NCBI GenBank assembly: GCA_964617995.1
Contig: CAZTXD010000033.1
Coordinates: 1-29,183 of the forward strand
Length of the DNA stretch: 29,183 bases
DNA from: CAZTXD01 sp964617995
GTDB lineage: Bacteria; Actinomycetota; Acidimicrobiia; Spongiisociales; ZC4RG35
Direction: 5' to 3'
The position numbers and the translations under genes are program-made. This document shows positions 6,227 to 12,644 of this stretch, one piece after another (within the stretch, counting starts at the first letter, position 1; every line of letters begins with the position of its first letter). The notes beneath the pieces were generated by a model that saw only the letters and a list, made by a program, of their open reading frames with translations, made no database searches and was not told the DNA's origin.

Positions 6227-7705
6227 CTACGGCGTTCCCGTTGACCAGCCCATCGCACGCACGAAGAACGAGGCCGTCTGTGCCCGCGTCACGGTCTCGT
6301 CGGGGCAGAACTCGTCGTTGTCGGGCGGGTTGCACCCGAGAGTTATCCCTGCCGCGGCGATGCGGTTGATGTTCTCCTCGTGGATGCTGCCGTCGTCGTC
6401 GGTGAAACGGTCGACGTCTCCGCCCTCGGTCAAGCCGAGCGCCCGGACCATGAACGAGGCCCACTGGGCGCGGGTCACCGGGTCGGCGGGGCAGTACTCG
6501 TCGTTGTCGGGCGGGTTGCAGCCACGGGTGATCCCGACCTCGGCCACCGCGTTTATGTCCGCTTCGAAGATCGACTGGTCGTCGTCGACGAAGTGGTCCG
6601 TGTCCGGACGGAGCAGGTTCAGCGCTCGGTTGAAGAACGCCGCCGCCTGCCCGCGGGTCAGCTCGTCGGCGGGGCAGAACTCGTCGTTGTCGGGCGGGTT
6701 GCAGCCCCGGGTGATATCGGCGGCCGCCAGGACCTCGATGTTCTCCTCGTGGACACTGTTGTCGTCGTCGACGAACCTCGCGCCCGGAACACCGCGTTCG
6801 AGGCCGACGGTGGCACCCCTGATCTCCCCACCGGGGTTCTCCACGGTGTGCACATTGACGTAGGCGGTCCCGGCACGGAGATGGTCGAGGAGCGTCTCCA
6901 TCGTCCCGTCGAACACGTCGACGACGGGGATGAGGTCGCTCTCGGTCAGGGTCCCCTGGGCGAGGATGCCGTCCCGTGTCACCGGTGGGTCGGCGAACCC
7001 GAACAGGAACGCCACCACCGGTCCGTTGACGCCGGGTGGGCCGATGTGGATGTGGGCCTGGGTGACGTCCACGAGCCCGTAGGTGATGAGGTTGAAGTCG
7101 ACGGACATCTGGCTCGAGTCGATGGCCAGGGCCGTCAGACCGGTGCCGGAGGTGGTCACCGGCGGGACCTCGCTGGACCCGGAGAGGTCGGCCTTGAGGT
7201 TGAACGCCGCCGGCCGCAACTGGTCCCTGATCTCACCATCGGGATTGTCGGTCGTGTGCACGTTCACGTAGGTGTTGCCGGCCTCCATCAGCTCGATCAG
7301 CTGTTCCATCGTCCCGTCGAACTCGTCCTCGATCTCGATGAGGTCGTCCTCGGTGATGGTCCCTTCGGCCAGGAGCCCGTCGGCCGCCACCGGCGGGTCG
7401 GCGAATCCGAACAGGAAGGCGGTGACGCCTCCGTTCTCGGTCTCCGATCCCACGTGGATGTGGGCCTGGGTCACCTCGTCGAGGCCGTTCACGTACAGCC
7501 GGAAGTCGAGGCTGGTGCCGTCCTCGGACACCGTGACCGACGTGAAGCCGGAGCCTTCGCTGTCCACCGCCGGTATCTCGTTGTCGCCCGACAGGTGAGC
7601 GGTGAACACCGACTCGGGGTAGTGGGTGTCGGCCACCGCCCCGATGGAAGCGACCCCAACCAGTACCGCCAGCGTTGCCATGAGAGTGAGCAGTCTTCTC
7701 GTCAT
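6227..7705 (-). CDS. Secreted protein with two CHRD domains and three SLH-like repeats
   Basis: A 492-residue exported protein. A signal peptide (1-25) has RR near the N-terminus, a hydrophobic core and an AVA cleavage site before D26. Two CHRD domains follow (about 34-165 and 168-298), each with the order LSG-x-x-E-x-P, TQAHIH(V/I)G, AFLFGFADPPV, a TYVNVHT-like strand and (N/D)P(D/G)GEIR. The C-terminus (309-492) has three repeats of about 62 residues. Each has F-(V/T)-DDD, an (E/A)-x-N-I helix, IT-x-GCNPPDND-(E)-(F/Y)-CP, and VTRAQ-(x)-ASF-(F/M)-VRA. These resemble S-layer homology modules with an added Cys pair, as seen in Acidimicrobiia. A cell-surface role is likely; the ligand is unknown. 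The start at 7705 is set by GGAGGG 3 nt upstream and the signal peptide. Confidence 0.88.
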   Translation of the reverse strand: MTRRLLTLMATLAVLVGVASIGAVADTHYPESVFTAHLSGDNEIPAVDSEGSGFTSVTVSEDGTSLDFRLYVNGLDEVTQAHIHVGSETENGGVTAFLFGFADPPVAADGLLAEGTITEDDLIEIEDEFDGTMEQLIELMEAGNTYVNVHTTDNPDGEIRDQLRPAAFNLKADLSGSSEVPPVTTSGTGLTALAIDSSQMSVDFNLITYGLVDVTQAHIHIGPPGVNGPVVAFLFGFADPPVTRDGILAQGTLTESDLIPVVDVFDGTMETLLDHLRAGTAYVNVHTVENPGGEIRGATVGLERGVPGARFVDDDNSVHEENIEVLAAADITRGCNPPDNDEFCPADELTRGQAAAFFNRALNLLRPDTDHFVDDDQSIFEADINAVAEVGITRGCNPPDNDEYCPADPVTRAQWASFMVRALGLTEGGDVDRFTDDDGSIHEENINRIAAAGITLGCNPPDNDEFCPDETVTRAQTASFFVRAMGWSTGTP

Positions 7706-7819
7706 CGTCCCTCCGAGGTTGCCTGCATTGGCGACGAGGCCCGGCGGGCCTCCTCCTCCGCCATGTCCGCCAGGGTATACGAAAATGTCGGCCTGTTGGT
7801 TCTCCCGGTCCCCGGCGTC

Positions 7820-7847
7820 TTGACGGTGTCCGCCGGAGTCGTACAAT
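7820..7847 (+). promoter_or_regulatory. Promoter of the cysteine leader and sulfur operon
   Basis: TTGACG (7820-7825) and TACAAT (7842-7847) are separated by 16 bp, close to the housekeeping sigma consensus. The -10 ends 8 nt before the leader-peptide ATG at 7856. The predicted first transcribed base therefore falls at or within a few bases of that ATG, so the transcript would be leaderless. This is the best promoter match I see in the window. Confidence 0.8.
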
Positions 7848-7855
7848 CAACCTCG

Positions 7856-7918
7856 ATGATCGCCCACGCCGCCGTCGCCTGCTGTTGCTGCTGTACACGC
7901 AGCGGGAGGCGCGCGTAA
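7856..7918 (+). CDS. Polycysteine leader peptide (20 aa), putative cysteine-responsive attenuator
   Basis: A small open frame, MIAHAAVA then five consecutive Cys codons (TGCTGTTGCTGCTGT, 7880-7894), then TRSGRRA and TAA. Five Cys in 20 codons is far beyond chance. It lies between a strong promoter and a cysteine-synthesis operon 87 nt downstream. Its ATG is predicted to be at or near the transcription start. Leaderless polycysteine small ORFs are reported as cysteine-sensing attenuators of sulfur operons in mycobacteria; this appears to be the same type of device in another actinobacterial lineage. Inferred action: when charged Cys-tRNA is scarce, ribosomes stall on the Cys run and change the folding of the downstream RNA. 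The peptide itself probably has no function. Confidence 0.82.
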   Translation: MIAHAAVACCCCCTRSGRRA

Positions 7919-7956
7919 CGGTCACGTCCACATAGACCACACCCAGTTCACGCACC

Positions 7957-7983
7957 GAACCCGCATCCCGCCGATGCGGGTTC
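7957..7983 (+). promoter_or_regulatory. Attenuator hairpin between the Cys leader and the cysteine synthase gene
   Basis: A perfect 10-bp stem GAACCCGCAT/ATGCGGGTTC (7957-7966 with 7974-7983) encloses a 7-nt loop. It lies after the leader stop and 12-38 nt before the Shine-Dalgarno GAGGAG (7995-8000). Only a short UCUU run follows, so a classic terminator is doubtful. TCTTC (7982-7986) can pair weakly, with one G-U, with GAGGA (7995-7999). That would hide the ribosome binding site and would compete with the base of the larger hairpin. GCGGGA inside the leader (7902-7907) can pair with TCCCGC (7966-7971). Which pairing operates is unresolved. Confidence 0.6.
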
Positions 7984-8005
7984 TTCGCGTTCACGAGGAG
8001 CCAAC

Positions 8006-8989
8006 ATGACGACCACCGTCCCCTCCGGGACGACAACCACCGATCGGGAGCTACGTCGCTACGGCGACATCCGCGACCTGCTCCCCGATGTCGACAACCC
8101 CACCCCGATGGTGCGGGTCAACCGCCTCCTGTCAGATTCGGGCCTGGATCTGTACCTGAAGCTGGAGTGGTTCAACCCGTTCGGCTCCGTGAAGGACCGG
8201 GCCGCCGCCTACATGCTCGCCGATCTGGAAGAAAGCCTGGACGGGCGGGAGCTGGTGGAAGCATCCTCGGGCAACACCGCCATCGCCCTCGCCGCCCTGG
8301 CTGCCCTCACCGACAGGAAGCTGACCGTCACCATCCCGGACGGAGTCCCCGAGGAGAAGAAGGTGCTGCTGCGCATGTTGGGAGCGGAGGTCTGGCCCAC
8401 CCCCGACGACCTCTGCCCGGTCGACCATCCCCGAGACGGGGCCATCGCGTTGGCCCGCTCGCTGGCCGCATCCGAGGGCGGCACGCGGTATGTCATGCCC
8501 AACCAGTACGACAACGAAGCCAACGTACGCGCCCACTACGAGACCACCGGGCCCGAGATCTGGCGGCAGACCGAGGGCGAGGTGCGCTATTTCATCGCCG
8601 GCTTCGGGACCTGCGGGACCATCACCGGCGTCGGACGCTACCTCAAAGAGCGCGACCCCACCATCGAGGTAATTGCCGTCGAGCCTCAGCCGGGCCATCG
8701 CCTCCCCGGTTTGAAGAACTTCTCGGAGGCGAAGGAGCCCTCGATACTCGACTGGAGCGTCATCGACCACGTGATCAGGGTCGACGACGAAGCCGCCTAT
8801 GCCGCCACCAAGCGGCTCTTCCGTCGGGAAGGCCTCATGGCCGGCCCCTCCACCGGGGCGATCCTCGAAGCGGCCTCCCGGTTCGCCGATCGTTCCGGTG
8901 TCGCCGTCGGTATTTCTCCCGACGGCGGCCACAAGTACACGTCCTACTTCGCCGGGACCCTCGGCGACGAGGGCCTCCCCGTCATCTGA
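8006..8989 (+). CDS. PLP-dependent cysteine synthase-family protein
   Basis: A 327-residue fold-type II PLP enzyme of the cysteine synthase / cystathionine beta-synthase family. The PLP-binding lysine is K63 in NPFGSVKDRAA. The substrate-binding loop is EASSGNTAIALA (85-96). The phosphate-binding loop is GTCGT (201-205), and Ser304 of SPDGGHKYTS is placed to contact the pyridine nitrogen. It is expected to perform beta-replacement on an activated serine to make cysteine in the cytosol. Whether it uses O-acetylserine, O-phosphoserine or another donor cannot be told. The start ATG has GAGGAG 5 nt upstream. It leads an operon with TusA- and DsrE2-like genes and lies behind a polycysteine leader. 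The next two genes suggest a protein-bound sulfur donor rather than free sulfide; that is inference. Confidence 0.9.
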   Translation: MTTTVPSGTTTTDRELRRYGDIRDLLPDVDNPTPMVRVNRLLSDSGLDLYLKLEWFNPFGSVKDRAAAYMLADLEESLDGRELVEASSGNTAIALAALAALTDRKLTVTIPDGVPEEKKVLLRMLGAEVWPTPDDLCPVDHPRDGAIALARSLAASEGGTRYVMPNQYDNEANVRAHYETTGPEIWRQTEGEVRYFIAGFGTCGTITGVGRYLKERDPTIEVIAVEPQPGHRLPGLKNFSEAKEPSILDWSVIDHVIRVDDEAAYAATKRLFRREGLMAGPSTGAILEAASRFADRSGVAVGISPDGGHKYTSYFAGTLGDEGLPVI

Positions 8990-9003
8990 AGAAAGGAACC
9001 ACG

Positions 9004-9264
9004 ATGACACGACCGACAACCGACGAAATCCGCGTCACCGAGACGCTCGACACCACCGGGCTGCTCTGCCCCCTTCCCGTGTACCAGGCCGGGGCGGTGC
9101 TGGCCAGGCTGTCCCCCGGGGAGGTGCTGGAGCTCATCTGCACCGACCCCGGCTCACTGGAGGACATCCCGGCGCTCGCCCGGCAGAGAGGGGATGTCCT
9201 GGTAGCGAGCTCGCAGGACGGCGGCACCCAGCGGTTCTGGTTGGAGAGAGGAGCGGGTCGATGA
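9004..9264 (+). CDS. TusA-family sulfur-carrier protein
   Basis: An 86-residue TusA/SirA-fold protein. The family signature appears as LDTTGLLCPLPVYQAGAVL with the sulfur-carrying cysteine C22 in the CPxP motif. It is followed by LSPGEVLELICTDPGSLEDIPALARQRGD, including the typical D-P and D-I-P positions. TusA proteins carry a persulfide on this Cys and pass it to partners such as DsrE proteins. The start ATG is 14 nt after the cysteine synthase stop, with AAAGGA upstream. The stop overlaps the next gene's ATG (ATGA). The gene order cysteine synthase-TusA-DsrE2 implies a sulfur relay. Confidence 0.9.
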   Translation: MTRPTTDEIRVTETLDTTGLLCPLPVYQAGAVLARLSPGEVLELICTDPGSLEDIPALARQRGDVLVASSQDGGTQRFWLERGAGR

Positions 9265-9779
9265 CCAGTCCCGCATACGACCTGGCCGCGGATGCCCCTC
9301 CCGAGTCCGAGCCCCGGCCCCGGAGGCTGGCAGTGGTGGCCTCCAAGGGCACACTCGACCAGGCCTATCCACCGCTCATCCTCGCTTCCACCGCCGCCAG
9401 CCTCGGCTGGGAGGCGGGGATCTACTTCACCTTCTACGGGCTTGACATCCTCCATCAGGACCGGTTCCGGAAACTGAAGGTCGCCTCGTTGGCGAACCCT
9501 TCCGGCCCCGTGCAGCTGCCCAACCTGCTGGGAGCCGTCCCCGGAGCCACCGCCGCCGCCACCAAGGTGATGCGGAAGTGGATGAAGGACGCCCGGATGC
9601 CCGACGTGCCGGAGTTCATCACCATGGCCCAGTCGGTGGGTGTTCGCTTCTTCGCCTGCTCGACGACCATGGGCGTCATGGGAGTGGAGGAGTCGAAGCT
9701 CATCGAAGGGTGCGACATCGCCGGCGCGGCCGCCTTCCTGGACTACGCCGCCACCGCCGACGTTCAGCTCTTCGTCTGA
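9261..9779 (+). CDS. DsrE/DsrF-like (DsrE2-type) sulfur-transfer protein
   Basis: A 172-residue protein with an unstructured N-terminus (1-20), then a DsrE-like alpha/beta fold. Landmarks are LAVVASKGTLDQAYPPLILASTAASLG (23-49), IYFTFYGLDIL (54-64), and the conserved cysteine C133 in FFACSTTMGVMGV, a position seen in DsrE2 proteins. A second Cys (C151) lies in LIEGCDIAGAAAFLDYA. DsrE-family proteins accept and pass persulfide sulfur and are often encoded beside tusA. It overlaps the TusA gene by 4 bp. It is the last gene of the operon before a hairpin-containing repeat. Confidence 0.87.
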   Translation: MTSPAYDLAADAPPESEPRPRRLAVVASKGTLDQAYPPLILASTAASLGWEAGIYFTFYGLDILHQDRFRKLKVASLANPSGPVQLPNLLGAVPGATAAATKVMRKWMKDARMPDVPEFITMAQSVGVRFFACSTTMGVMGVEESKLIEGCDIAGAAAFLDYAATADVQLFV

Positions 9780-9812
9780 CCGTCGCCCCGCTGACCCGGC
9801 CTCCTTGGTGTC

Positions 9813-9875
9813 CAGCCCCCGTCAGGGGGTGGTGGAATCCTGGGTTCGGGGGCCCGGTATGCCGGGAACGGAACC
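9813..9875. repeat. Hairpin element, diverged relative of the 29-kb tandem repeat
   Basis: This region holds a stem CCCCC-GTCA-GGGGG (9816-9829). A second nested hairpin follows, with CCCGG/CCGGG (9853-9866, loop TATG) inside GGTTC/GAACC (9843-9847 with 9871-9875). The segment 9813-9847 resembles the reverse complement of the left half of the repeat units at 29031-29171: a CCCC hairpin, then GTGG-TGGAA-x-CC-x-GGGTTC. The outer arm on one side is not preserved. It follows the DsrE2 stop by 33 bp and may also serve as its transcription terminator. Confidence 0.55.
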
Positions 9876-9914
9876 GAACGCGGTATGGCCGCCGTCGATC
9901 AACGCGAGAAACGA

Positions 9915-9941
9915 TGTCGAAAAAGACGTCATGGGATCGTC
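9915..9941 (+). promoter_or_regulatory. Candidate ECF42 autoregulated promoter
   Basis: TGTCGA (9915-9920) and CGTC (9938-9941) are 17 bp apart, 38 bp before the ATG of the DGPF/YCII gene. As I recall, the reported ECF42 promoter signature is TGTCGA at -35 and CG(A/T)C at -10. The match in sequence, spacing and position supports self-regulation of the operon by the sigma factor encoded at 10347. Confidence 0.6.
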
Positions 9942-9978
9942 GTGGTGACGAAGGTATCCGATCAGGAAAGGAGCGAGG

Positions 9979-10350
9979 ATGCCGAAGTACGCAGCGCTCA
10001 TCTACGGACCGGCCGAAGCCCAGGGCCAGGGGACACCCGAGGAGTGGGCACAGATCATGGCCGACTACACAGAGTTCGGCGAGAAGGGCGGCGCCGCGGG
10101 AGTGATCGCCGGAGGCGAGGCACTGGAGGACACCAACACCGCCACCACCGTGCGGGTCGAGGGCGGCAAGGGCGGTGAGGTGGTCCACACCGACGGCCCC
10201 TACGCCGAGGCCAAGGAGGTGCTGGGCGGGTTCTATCTGCTCGAATGCACCGACCTGGACGAGGCGCTGGAGTGGGCGGCCCAGATCCCCGGTGCCTGGC
10301 ACGGGAAGGTCGAGGTGCGACCGGTGGTCGACTTCTCCCAGGGGCAGTGA
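9979..10350 (+). CDS. DGPF/YCII-related protein, partner of an ECF42 sigma factor
   Basis: A 123-residue YCII-related (DGPF) protein with the start PKYAALIYGP, a middle EFGEKGGAAGVIAGGEAL, and the family motif as TDGPYAEAKEVLGGFYLLE (the F of DGPF is Y here). It ends with EALEWAAQIPGAWHGKVEVRPV. DGPF proteins are encoded next to ECF42-type sigma factors across actinobacteria; their biochemical role is unclear. AAGGAG lies 8 nt before the ATG. The stop overlaps the sigma factor's GTG by 4 bp (GTGA), so the two are translationally coupled. Confidence 0.9.
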   Translation: MPKYAALIYGPAEAQGQGTPEEWAQIMADYTEFGEKGGAAGVIAGGEALEDTNTATTVRVEGGKGGEVVHTDGPYAEAKEVLGGFYLLECTDLDEALEWAAQIPGAWHGKVEVRPVVDFSQGQ

Positions 10351-11570
10351 CCCGGACCGTCGAAGAGACACTCAGGATAGAGGGTGGCCGTGTCCTGGCC
10401 ACCCTCATCCGCCTCACCCGCCACTTCCAGCTCGCCGAAGACGCCCTCCAGGATGCGATCGTCTCGGCCCTCCAGACATGGGAGCGGGACGGTGTGCCCG
10501 ACAACCCCGGCGCCTGGCTCACGACCACCGCCCGCAACAAGGCCATCGATCGGATGCGGCGCGAGTCTCGCCGTCGCCACAAGGAGTCCGAGGCCGTGGC
10601 CTTGCTCACCGATCCACCACCCACTCCACCGGGCGACGACCGGCTTCGTCTCATGTTCACCTGCTGTCATCCCGCCCTGTCCATCGAAGCTCGCGTCGCG
10701 CTGACCCTGCGCAGTATCTCCGGGCTGACGACCGGCGAGATCGCCCGAGCCTTCTTGGTCGCCGATGCCACCATGGGTCAGCGTCTGAGCCGGGCGAAGA
10801 GGAAGATCGCCGTGGCCCGCATTCCCTACCGGGTCCCCGAGGACCATGAGTTGCCGGAGCGCCTCCCAGGGGTTCTGGCCGTCGTCTACGTGATATTCAC
10901 GACCGGCCATCACGCCCCCGCCGGGTCACTCGACTCCCGGATCGACCTGGCCGTGGAAGCGATAAGGCTGGGCCGCCTCCTCACCGAGCTCATGCCCCGT
11001 GAGCCCGAGGTGGGTGGCCTGCTGGCGCTGATGCTGGCCACGCATGCCCGTCGCAAGGCCCGTCTCGACTCACAGGGTGACCTGGTGCTGTTGGCGGATC
11101 AGGATCGGAGTCTCTGGGACGCTGCCGCCATCGCCGAGGCTTCGGACATGGTGGAGATGGCCCTGAGGATGCGCCGGCCGGGCCCTTACCAGGTGCAGGC
11201 GGCCATAGCCTGCCTCCACGGACAGGCCCCTTCCGACGCCAAGACCGACTGGAAACAGATCGTCGATCTCTATCGGCTGCTCGAAGCCATGACCCCCCTG
11301 CCCGTCGTACGCGTCAACCGGGCAGTGGCGGAGGCGAAGGTGTTCGGACCCCGGGACGGGCTGGGGGTTCTCGACGAGGTCGAAGGGGTCGACGGCTGGC
11401 ACCTGTATTGGTCGACCCGGGCCGACCTGCTTCGCCGGGCAGGCGACAACGACTCGGCGGCGGCCGCCTATCGCCGAGCCCTCGACTGCGAGATGAACGA
11501 CTCGGACCGACGGTTCCTCACCGATCGGCTGCGGTCACTGGAATCCACCGATACCACCGCGACGAACTGA
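10347..11570 (+). CDS. ECF42-type RNA polymerase sigma factor with C-terminal TPR-like extension
   Basis: A 407-residue sigma-70 family protein. Sigma2 (about 10-75) includes HFQLAEDALQDAIVSAL and NPGAWLTTTARNKAIDRMR. Sigma4 (about 105-155) has FTCCHPAL, GLTTGEIARAFLV and TMGQRLSRAKRKI, the DNA-reading helix. The long C-terminal part contains the DUF6596-type segment (about 175-275, with LAVVYVIFTTGH) and TPR-like helices ending in YWSTRADLLRRAGDNDSAAAAYRRAL. This architecture plus an adjacent DGPF gene defines the ECF42 group, where the extension replaces an anti-sigma factor as the control element. The GTG start at 10347 overlaps the upstream stop, with AGGGG 2-6 nt before it. The signal it answers is unknown. 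Confidence 0.93.
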   Translation: MTRTVEETLRIEGGRVLATLIRLTRHFQLAEDALQDAIVSALQTWERDGVPDNPGAWLTTTARNKAIDRMRRESRRRHKESEAVALLTDPPPTPPGDDRLRLMFTCCHPALSIEARVALTLRSISGLTTGEIARAFLVADATMGQRLSRAKRKIAVARIPYRVPEDHELPERLPGVLAVVYVIFTTGHHAPAGSLDSRIDLAVEAIRLGRLLTELMPREPEVGGLLALMLATHARRKARLDSQGDLVLLADQDRSLWDAAAIAEASDMVEMALRMRRPGPYQVQAAIACLHGQAPSDAKTDWKQIVDLYRLLEAMTPLPVVRVNRAVAEAKVFGPRDGLGVLDEVEGVDGWHLYWSTRADLLRRAGDNDSAAAAYRRALDCEMNDSDRRFLTDRLRSLESTDTTATN

Positions 11571-11637
11571 CGAAGACGCGAACCGAATCGCCATCTGGAA
11601 CGTCTAAGGCTCTCCTCCCTACGACCAAGGTGAGACG

Positions 11638-12600
11638 ATGACGTCCCGATCCCTGTTCGCTCTCCTAGTGGCGATTCTGCTGGCCGCCTGCACGCCCGGT
11701 GCCGACGACCCACCTGCCACCACAGGTTCCACGTCCGCGCCATCCCACACGACCACCACCACCGCACCGGCGACCGACCCGGGGCCGGAGGAGGAGGCCG
11801 ATCCCGACGATCCGCTGGTCCTCGCCGTGGGGGCCTTCCAATCGTGGGTGGAGGACCTGGCCGCCGGCAATCACCAGGAGGCATGGGAGGCCATGGCGCC
11901 GACCTCTCGCGCCGCCGTCGGAGAGCAACTCTTCTTCGACAGCCTCGTCTACGAGATGTCGGAGGGATGGGGTTCCTGGTCCGCCGCCGAGGACCTCCTC
12001 TACCGCCTCGATGAGGACGAGGCCGGACGCACCCTGCTGTGGGTCAGCGGCACCATCAGCCCCGAAGGGATTACCGAGGACCGCGAGGTGGCCGTTCCCA
12101 TCGCCGTCACCGAGACAGGTCATCAGGTGTCGCCATTCGAGGAGTTCGGCAATGTGGCCGAGGGGGTCGCCGAGGAACTCGAGGGTGTCGCCCCGCCGCC
12201 GGTTCCGGTGGACTCCGGGACGGGTCGAAGGGTCGTCTACTCCAACCCCGAGCAACGTGTGTGGCTGGTCGACGACGACGGCATCATCGTCGATTCCTAC
12301 CTGGTGTCGGGCAAGGCTGGGGTGCCGGAGCCGGGGACCTACCAGGTCTACTCTCGTTCAGAGGCGGCCTTCGCCGGTCACGACGACGTCACCATGCGTT
12401 ACATGGTGCGGTTCGCGCACGGAAAGAACCTGCCGATCGGCTTCCATTCGATCCCCAACGGCGGCGACGGGGCTCCGCTCCAGTCGGAGGAGCAGCTCGG
12501 GGAGTACCACAGCGCAGGATGTGTTCGCCAGAGCATCGGCCACGCCGCCTTCCTCTACGAGTGGGCGGTGGACGGGACCACCGTCGTCGTGCTGGGCTGA
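11638..12600 (+). CDS. L,D-transpeptidase-like (YkuD-domain) lipoprotein
   Basis: A 320-residue exported protein. The N-terminus has Arg at position 4, a hydrophobic core and the lipobox LAAC with lipidated C18. A Thr/Pro/Glu-rich linker (about 25-60) follows, then an alpha/beta region with QSWVEDLAAGNHQEAWEAM that resembles NTF2-like domains. The C-terminal YkuD domain (about 198-320) carries IGFHSIP with H270 and the active site H291-SAG-C295-VR. Such enzymes cross-link peptidoglycan through 3-3 bonds or attach proteins to it, outside the membrane. All three catalytic residues are present. It stands 67 bp after the ECF42 gene with its own weak GGTGAG site, so co-transcription is uncertain. 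Confidence 0.87.
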   Translation: MTSRSLFALLVAILLAACTPGADDPPATTGSTSAPSHTTTTTAPATDPGPEEEADPDDPLVLAVGAFQSWVEDLAAGNHQEAWEAMAPTSRAAVGEQLFFDSLVYEMSEGWGSWSAAEDLLYRLDEDEAGRTLLWVSGTISPEGITEDREVAVPIAVTETGHQVSPFEEFGNVAEGVAEELEGVAPPPVPVDSGTGRRVVYSNPEQRVWLVDDDGIIVDSYLVSGKAGVPEPGTYQVYSRSEAAFAGHDDVTMRYMVRFAHGKNLPIGFHSIPNGGDGAPLQSEEQLGEYHSAGCVRQSIGHAAFLYEWAVDGTTVVVLG

Positions 12601-12630
12601 CCTCCCGACCCGTAGGAGCCCGGCCCTACG

Positions 12631-12636
12631 TACCCT
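12631..12636 (+). promoter_or_regulatory. -10 box of a predicted leaderless transcript
   Basis: TACCCT lies 8 nt before the ATG at 12645, with no Shine-Dalgarno sequence in between. The same box at the same distance precedes metY (19232-19237, 7 nt), and TACTCT precedes the sirtuin GTG (16256-16261, 6 nt). No convincing -35 is seen. This supports the ATG at 12645 as the true start within a much longer open frame. Confidence 0.45.
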
Positions 12637-12644
12637 TGCCGCCG

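Noticed and set aside
7736..7752. 7-bp GC hairpin GAGGCCC/GGGCCTC in the presumed 5' leader of the CHRD/SLH-like gene
   Set aside because: Isolated and expected by chance in DNA this GC-rich; no competing structure or conserved element supports a riboswitch.
6380..7918. A 512-residue plus-strand open frame antisense to the CHRD/SLH-like gene
   Set aside because: Its composition (many His/Val/Gly/Arg) is that of an antisense shadow. Only its last 21 codons, the polycysteine leader, are meaningful and have their own promoter.
12039..12644. Upstream extension of the endonuclease-polymerase frame inside the L,D-transpeptidase gene
   Set aside because: The extension overlaps a well-supported gene in another frame, is Arg/Gly-rich and non-conserved, and the TACCCT box plus the MITIGIST start fit the ATG at 12645.
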